DNA of 39,389 nt from a bacterium. Lineage in GTDB: Bacteria; Planctomycetota; Planctomycetia; Kolteriales; Kolteriaceae. The notes under the pieces were generated by a model. That model ran no database searches. It was not told where the DNA came from and was given only the letters and a program-made list of their open reading frames with translations. This document shows positions 34,998-39,389 of this stretch, piece by piece; within the stretch, counting starts at the first letter, position 1, and each line of letters begins with the position of its first letter. The translations under genes were made by a program, and so were the position numbers. Location of the stretch: NCBI GenBank assembly GCA_019753235.1, contig JAIELF010000064.1:1-39389 (forward strand), in the 5' to 3' direction.

Positions 34998-36575
34998 ATG
35001 AGAGAAAGCATCTGGCCGCTGTTGTTGATGATGATTTTAGGCGTGACGGGCTGTGCCCCGTCTCCTCCACCTGCCCATGAATCGATCTTGATCTATGGCC
35101 GGGGCCAAGATGCAGTCTCGCTCGATCCGGCCGACGCCGAGGATGGCGAGAGTGTCAAAATATTGACCAACGTTTTCGATACGCTCGTTCATTATGACGA
35201 AAATGGGACCGAGATTGTCCCAGCCCTGGCGGAGAAATGGGAGACGTCCGCCGACGGAAAAACCTGGACCTTTCAACTTCGCGAGGGTGTGCGATTTCAT
35301 GATGGCACTCCATTCGATGGGGCCGCCGTCGCGTTCACTTTCGATCGCTTAATCCATCCCGATAATCCTCATCGATATGGCGCCGCCAACCCTTACCGCG
35401 CCGACTACGCCACCATCGAGAAAGTCGACGTTACGAGCCCGCAAGAGGTAGTCTTTCGCCTGAAAGAGCCGAGCGGCGTCTTTCTGAGAAAACTGGCGAT
35501 GTTCCCCGCTTCCATTGTCAGCCCCACGTCCATGCAAAAACTGGGCGACCGCTTCCGGACCGAGCCTGTCGGAACAGGGGCATTCGTTTTTGTCGAATGG
35601 CTTTCAAAAGAACGCCTTACACTAGCGGCCAACAAAGACTATTGGCGAGGCAAGCCCGCCATCGAAGAAGTCATCTTCAAGCCGATCCTAGAACCGGCTG
35701 CTCGTCGACGACAACTCCTCTCCGGCGAGATTCACATGGCGGATGAATTAAGTATCCCGGTCCGAAAACAGATCGAAAAAGATCCAACCCTGGTTCTGGA
35801 AACCTGTCCTGGCATGAACACCGCGTACTTAGCGATGAACAACGATCATCCTCCTTTTAACGACGTCCGCGTTCGCCAAGCGATCGCCCATGCGATTGAT
35901 AAATCCGCCATCGCGCGAAGTGCCTATGAGGATGCCGGAATGATCGCGTCGACGCTTGTCCCCAAGGCAATGTGGGGTCATCACCCGGCGTTGAACGATT
36001 ACGCTTACGATCCCAACCGGTCTCGCGAACTCCTGAAAGAGGCTGGTGTCGCCCCTGGTACAAAGGTCGTCTTTTACGCGATGCGAAATAGCAGACCATA
36101 TCTTCCCTCGCCCGAGCAAGTGACGGCCATCATCACGCAGGAACTCAAAGAGATTGGCTTCGAACCGATCGTGAAGAGCCCGGACTGGGCAAGCTATCTC
36201 GATCAGGTCGGCAACGGCGAGCACGACATTTGTCTGATGGGTTGGCAAACAGACAATGCCGACCCCGACAACTTCCTTTTCGCCCTCCTCGACAAAGAGA
36301 ACGCGATTCCGCCCAAAGCCCACAACCTCAGCTTCTATCGTTCTGAAGAAGTCCATCAGTTGCTGGTCGAGGCCCAGCGAAAGACCGAACAGGACCAACG
36401 ACTTTCGCTATATGAACGAGCTCAGACGATCATCCACGACGATTGCCCCATGGTCCCTCTCATGCACTTAGACCTCGCTATTGCTCGGACGAAAAACGTA
36501 GCAGGGTACAAACTTCATCCAACCGGTTTGGTGATGTTGCGATCGGCAAGACTCGAACCGTCGGGCAGCAAGTAA
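34998..36575 (+). CDS. Peptide ABC transporter substrate-binding lipoprotein
   Basis: A 525-residue periplasmic binding protein of the SBP_bac_5 (DppA/OppA) family for di- or oligopeptides, or nickel. The signal peptide (ESIWPLLLMMILGVTGC) ends in a cysteine at 19, a lipobox, so the mature protein is lipid-anchored. Family features include ALAEKWETSADGKTWTFQLREGV, followed by FHDGTPF, and a repeated pattern through NKDYWRGKPAIEEV. The C-terminal lobe contains NDVRVRQAIAHAIDK. ATG 34998 has AAGG only three bases ahead and an in-frame longer frame exists upstream, but the signal peptide decides the start. Two permease genes follow. Confidence 0.92.
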   Translation: MRESIWPLLLMMILGVTGCAPSPPPAHESILIYGRGQDAVSLDPADAEDGESVKILTNVFDTLVHYDENGTEIVPALAEKWETSADGKTWTFQLREGVRFHDGTPFDGAAVAFTFDRLIHPDNPHRYGAANPYRADYATIEKVDVTSPQEVVFRLKEPSGVFLRKLAMFPASIVSPTSMQKLGDRFRTEPVGTGAFVFVEWLSKERLTLAANKDYWRGKPAIEEVIFKPILEPAARRRQLLSGEIHMADELSIPVRKQIEKDPTLVLETCPGMNTAYLAMNNDHPPFNDVRVRQAIAHAIDKSAIARSAYEDAGMIASTLVPKAMWGHHPALNDYAYDPNRSRELLKEAGVAPGTKVVFYAMRNSRPYLPSPEQVTAIITQELKEIGFEPIVKSPDWASYLDQVGNGEHDICLMGWQTDNADPDNFLFALLDKENAIPPKAHNLSFYRSEEVHQLLVEAQRKTEQDQRLSLYERAQTIIHDDCPMVPLMHLDLAIARTKNVAGYKLHPTGLVMLRSARLEPSGSK

Positions 36576-36643
36576 CAAGCAGTGTTCGACTCGTCCGACT
36601 TGATGTGAGTCCTATGTTCATCGCTGACAAAGGTTGATCAAGC

Positions 36644-37687
36644 GTGAGGATTCTTGCCCTGGCTCTGATTCGATTCGTTCGCGGACTGGCGACGCTGGTT
36701 ATTCTTTTGTTTCTCGTTTTCTTTGCGATTCGTTTAACACCGGGCGGGCCGGCGGTCGCGATGCTGGGCCAACGTGCGACGGCACGCGAGATCGATCGAT
36801 TGAATCACGAGATGGGCTGGGATCGGCCTGTCATGGAACAATTCGTCACCTACCTGTCGAATGTCGCGCACGGCGATCTGGGAGTCGCTTACCTGAGTCC
36901 AGGTCGGCCAAAAGTTTTGACCGAACTCAGTCGGCTCTTCCCGGCAACAGTGGAATTGTCGCTGTCGGCGATGTTGTTGGCGGTGCCGATCGGGATCGGG
37001 CTTGGCATGGTAGCGGCGGCGTATCGTGGGCGTTGGCCGGACCGTGTGGTGATGGGGATCGCCTCGGCCGGTGTATCGATTCCAATATTTTTCCTCGGTA
37101 TTTTATTGCTCCTGGCATTTCCAGCTATGCCCGGCTCCGGCCGACTTGATGTTCGGCTGAGCATGCGTTCCATCGAACGAACGGGCCTTTACTTGATTGA
37201 TTCGGTGATAGCAGGTCGGTGGGATCTGTGGAGCAGCGCGTCTCGTCATTTGATTTTGCCGGCCGTGACACTTTCGACCATTCCGATGGCGATCATCGCC
37301 CGCGTCACGCGTTCGACGCTTCTCGAAACCTTACAAGCGGACTTCATCCGGGCCGCTCGCGCGAAGGGAGCGAGTTGGCTTCGTGTGTTTGTTTTTCATG
37401 CCCTTCCAGTGGCTGCAGTCCCGATGGTGAGCCTGCTCGGGCTACAACTCGCGACGCTATTGGCTGGCGCGGTCCTTACGGAAACTGTCTTTACTTGGCC
37501 CGGCATCGGTCGCTACGTGACGCTGGCCGCCATGCAAAAGGATTATGGCGCTCTTCAGGGAGCGGTGCTTCTTTTAGGCGCGGTCTTCATTCTGCTCAAT
37601 GCGATCATCGACCTGCTGGCGTTTCTTCTGGATCCCAGGCTCCGCCGTTCGGGGCCGACCAACCTTGCAAGAGGGAGATCGGCATGA
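36644..37687 (+). CDS. Peptide ABC transporter permease, DppB type
   Basis: A 347-residue inner-membrane permease with about six hydrophobic helices, the BPD_transp_1 fold, and the coupling EAA loop FIRAARAKGASWLRVFVFHALP, which contacts the ATPase. The N-terminus (LVFFAIRLTPGGPA, followed by a polar loop) is typical of DppB/OppB permeases. It starts with GTG 36644 (AAAGG ten bases ahead). Its stop overlaps the start of the next permease by four bases (ATGA), indicating coupled synthesis. Confidence 0.93.
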   Translation: MRILALALIRFVRGLATLVILLFLVFFAIRLTPGGPAVAMLGQRATAREIDRLNHEMGWDRPVMEQFVTYLSNVAHGDLGVAYLSPGRPKVLTELSRLFPATVELSLSAMLLAVPIGIGLGMVAAAYRGRWPDRVVMGIASAGVSIPIFFLGILLLLAFPAMPGSGRLDVRLSMRSIERTGLYLIDSVIAGRWDLWSSASRHLILPAVTLSTIPMAIIARVTRSTLLETLQADFIRAARAKGASWLRVFVFHALPVAAVPMVSLLGLQLATLLAGAVLTETVFTWPGIGRYVTLAAMQKDYGALQGAVLLLGAVFILLNAIIDLLAFLLDPRLRRSGPTNLARGRSA

Positions 37688-38502
37688 GTCGACTACTTTC
37701 GGCACCTCTTTGGGCAGGGATCATCCTCGCGACCGTTTCGTTTTTGGCGATCGCTTCTCCGGTGCTTCCACTGCAAGATCCTTACGTGCAACAATCGCTG
37801 GATCGACTTATGCCACCTTCGTCGGCTCATTGGTTGGGGACGGATGACCTAGGGCGAGACATGCTCTCGCGACTGTTGCATGGAGGACGATACTCTCTCT
37901 TTGTCGGCATGGTGGCAGTAGGGATCTCGTTAGGAATCGGAGGAACGCTTGGGATTTGCGGCGGTTACGCCGGGGGCTGGATCGATCGCGGGATCTCGTC
38001 GATCACCGAGATTCTACTTGCTGTGCCGGGAATTCTGATCGCCCTGGTGACGATCGCGGTCCTGGGGCCGAGCCTGTTCAATGTCATGATCGCGGTCGGT
38101 CTGTCGCAGATTCCGCACTACGCCCGTCAGTCTCGCGCGAGCGTGTTGTCGATACGTTCGCAAGATTTTGTCTTAGCGTCGCGGATGGCTGGATCTTCGC
38201 ATGGTCGGATTATGCTTTATCATATTTTGCCGAACGTGGCGGGGCCGATCCTGGTGCTGGCGACGATGGGGCTGGGGTCGGCGATCCTCGAGTCGGCAGC
38301 CCTCTCTTTTTTGGGTTTATCAGGAGACCCTAATCGCCCCGAATGGGGAAGCATGTTGCATCTAACGAGGGAGCGATTTCAAGATCAACCCTGGTTGGTA
38401 TTGGTCCCGGGCCTGGCGATCAGCGGCTCGGTCCTTTCCTTCAACATTCTCGGCGATTGGCTCCGGGATCGACTCGATCCGAAGCTGCAGAGTCGGGGTT
38501 GA
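37684..38502 (+). CDS. Peptide ABC transporter permease, DppC type
   Basis: A 272-residue inner-membrane permease, shorter than the usual ~300 for DppC/OppC because the N-terminal soluble arm is brief. The GTDDLGRDMLSRLLHGGRYS motif is characteristic of this subfamily. The EAA loop SQDFVLASRMAGSSHGRIML and PNVAGPILVLATMGLG are present. ATG 37684 has GAGGGAG six bases ahead and overlaps the upstream gene by ATGA. After it the expected DppD and DppF ATPase genes are absent; an unknown gene and a transposase follow, in the opposite direction. Confidence 0.93.
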   Translation: MSRLLSAPLWAGIILATVSFLAIASPVLPLQDPYVQQSLDRLMPPSSAHWLGTDDLGRDMLSRLLHGGRYSLFVGMVAVGISLGIGGTLGICGGYAGGWIDRGISSITEILLAVPGILIALVTIAVLGPSLFNVMIAVGLSQIPHYARQSRASVLSIRSQDFVLASRMAGSSHGRIMLYHILPNVAGPILVLATMGLGSAILESAALSFLGLSGDPNRPEWGSMLHLTRERFQDQPWLVLVPGLAISGSVLSFNILGDWLRDRLDPKLQSRG

Positions 38503-38676
38503 TAGCCCGTTCCACTTTCATTGGCCGTCGTTGTCGGCCTCCAAGGGGACCCGCGGCCTACTTTTGCGGGCGAATCATGTCAGAAGATAGGCCTATCCCT
38601 TGGATGCCGCCGACAGAACTCTATGGACGAGGTCGAATCCGGCTGTCATTGGTTCTGCCGACTTGCTGACGCGATC
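38503..38676 (+). other. Gap between permease and unknown gene
   Basis: 174 bases with no supported gene. It holds a 12-base perfect palindrome GATAGGCCTATC at 38586-38597, and a 30-codon plus-strand frame (38577-38669, beginning MSEDRPIPWM) that could be the beginning of a gene lost from here. I see no ribosome site strong enough to call it. It may include the left boundary of the transposon, which cannot be set without the other end. Confidence 0.3.
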
Positions 38677-39018
38677 TTATGCAACCTTTGGCAATGGATT
38701 CTCATCTATCTCTCGCCAGACTTCGACGACGTAGTAGGTGCCGGGCTCGGGCTGTTCGATCGAGAACCTGCGGGCGACGGCAATGGAGTTTTCCAATCGA
38801 TCGATCAAGCAATAACGATTGACTGGGATCTCTTCGGCCATGTGATTGCAGGATAGGGGAGAATGCTGAAAGGATAGACCCACGCTGCTGCTGCTGACGA
38901 CATCGTACCCTAGGATTCGAAACCCATTCGCGATGGGGAGTCGAAGTTGTCTCACTTCATCATCGCCGCAAGGTTTATTAGTTCTGAAGTAATTAACGAT
39001 TGTCCCAATTTGCGGCAC
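38677..39018 (-). pseudogene. Small unknown gene, probably interrupted at codon 3
   Basis: The only open start is GTG 39018, giving 113 residues of soluble, mixed-charge sequence with no family I know. Yet the frame continues upstream with natural-looking residues (VDTERYSIDGYRLL) for 23 codons to a TAG at 39088-39090. Two codons before that is an ATG at 39094-39096 (ATG CGA TAG) with AAGAG five bases ahead, starting directly after the transposase stop. The simplest reading is that the original start is 39096 and codon 3 has mutated to a stop. Alternatively the gene is intact from GTG 39018. A sequencing error is also possible. I treat it as a likely damaged gene. Confidence 0.4.
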
Positions 39019-39097
39019 ACCGTCTTGATATTCGACATCAAGAAGTCGATAGCCATCAATGGAGTATCGTTCGGTGTCGACCCACGGCTATCGCATC

Positions 39098-39389
39098 TTA
39101 ACTCTTGACAAAGCTGAGCAAAAGGTTTTCCAGGACGTCGGTGTTGAGGCTGGCGCGGTAGCGTTTGCCTCGGATGTTATCGCGGATGGAAGTGTCCGAG
39201 GAGATGATGGACACTGCCAATCTTCGGAGCATGGCCGACGTCTGGGGCGCATTCTGCTTGCGAATCCGGCTGGCGTCCTCTGTAAAAGTTACATCGAGTA
39301 CCCAATGCATTGACTCAATTGTCCAGTGTTGGCGAATGAAGCGGGCCAGCGACTTGATCATGGTTGGGCAGCTTGAAAGGAAGTAGCTC
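39098..39389 (-). mobile_element. ISAs1-family transposase, C-terminal part (off right edge)
   Basis: At least 96 residues of the C-terminal end of a DDE transposase of the ISAs1 family. The recognisable sequence is RFIRQHWTIESMHWVLDVTF, then EDASRIRKQNAP and RRLAVSIISSD, and the typical ending RASLNTDVLENLL. The Glu of HWTIES is the third catalytic acid of the DDE triad. The gene reads leftward and enters from beyond 39389; the N-terminal part and the right terminal repeat are outside the window. I could not find a clear left terminal inverted repeat between 38503 and 39097. The stop (39098-39100) lies one base before a potential start for the damaged gene downstream. Confidence 0.85.

Noticed and set aside
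38577..38669. 30-codon plus-strand frame starting MSEDRPIPWM
   Set aside because: The residues look natural, but there is no convincing ribosome site and it is too short to identify; kept only as a possible gene remnant.

Overview
The window reads as a stretch of chromosome from a GC-rich Gram-negative bacterium, most probably a planctomycete. This is an inference. It rests on housekeeping genes scattered singly or in pairs between unrelated neighbours, on several large secreted proteins with proline-rich or acidic tracts, on paired YkgJ-type cysteine-cluster proteins, and on a BlaI-family regulator, a CehA-like secreted metallohydrolase and a Gfo/Idh/MocA oxidoreductase lying close together. 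There is no rRNA in the window, and I found no tRNA or CRISPR array. Most genes are ordinary core-chromosome genes. Only the last ~0.7 kb, with an ISAs1-type transposase, looks mobile.

Layout, left to right. 21-2517 (minus): glgA and a galT-like gene, an apparent glycogen/sugar-phosphate pair. 2829-4145 (plus): ahcY, closed by a strong intrinsic terminator. 4276-6374 (minus): a small lipoprotein-like protein, an HU-type DNA-binding protein and two YkgJ-type proteins. 6569-8185 (plus): a secreted protein of four DUF11/CARDB-like beta domains. 8249-10289 (minus): a ktrB-ktrA-type potassium uptake system. 10721-14840 (plus): guaA, an M50 site-2-protease-like membrane protein, surE and a small membrane protein that overlaps surE. 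14932-18429 (minus): a CehA/McbA-like secreted metallohydrolase and an M48-type metallopeptidase. 18933-20604 (plus): a BlaI/MecI regulator overlapping a PaaK-like adenylate-forming ligase. 21027-22808 (plus): a secreted protein of unknown function. 22850-26293 (minus): a TlpA-like lipoprotein, a SHOCT-like membrane protein, ispH and ribBA. 26555-28605 (plus): trpB-trpA with a terminator. 28822-33361 (plus): a secreted protein with an Asp/Glu tract, a Gfo/Idh/MocA oxidoreductase, and a secreted protein whose thioredoxin-like domain has lost its CxxC. 33437-34909 (minus): M17 leucyl aminopeptidase. 34998-38502 (plus): a peptide ABC transporter (binding protein and two permeases, no ATPase genes in the window). 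38677-39389 (minus): a probably damaged small gene directly downstream of an ISAs1-family transposase that runs off the right edge.

Functional links visible from context are few. Peptide import by the Dpp-like transporter sits back to back with the cytosolic aminopeptidase PepA. GlgA and GalT share sugar-nucleotide chemistry. KtrB and KtrA form one K+ channel complex. IspH and RibBA are nearly contiguous, downstream of a thioredoxin-like lipoprotein.

I did not find an obviously new multi-gene system. The items most worth a second look are the BlaI/ligase pair with its dyad and direct repeats, the redox-dead thioredoxin-like protein, the interrupted gene next to the transposase, and a recurrent pattern of GC-rich hairpins placed just ahead of several start codons.
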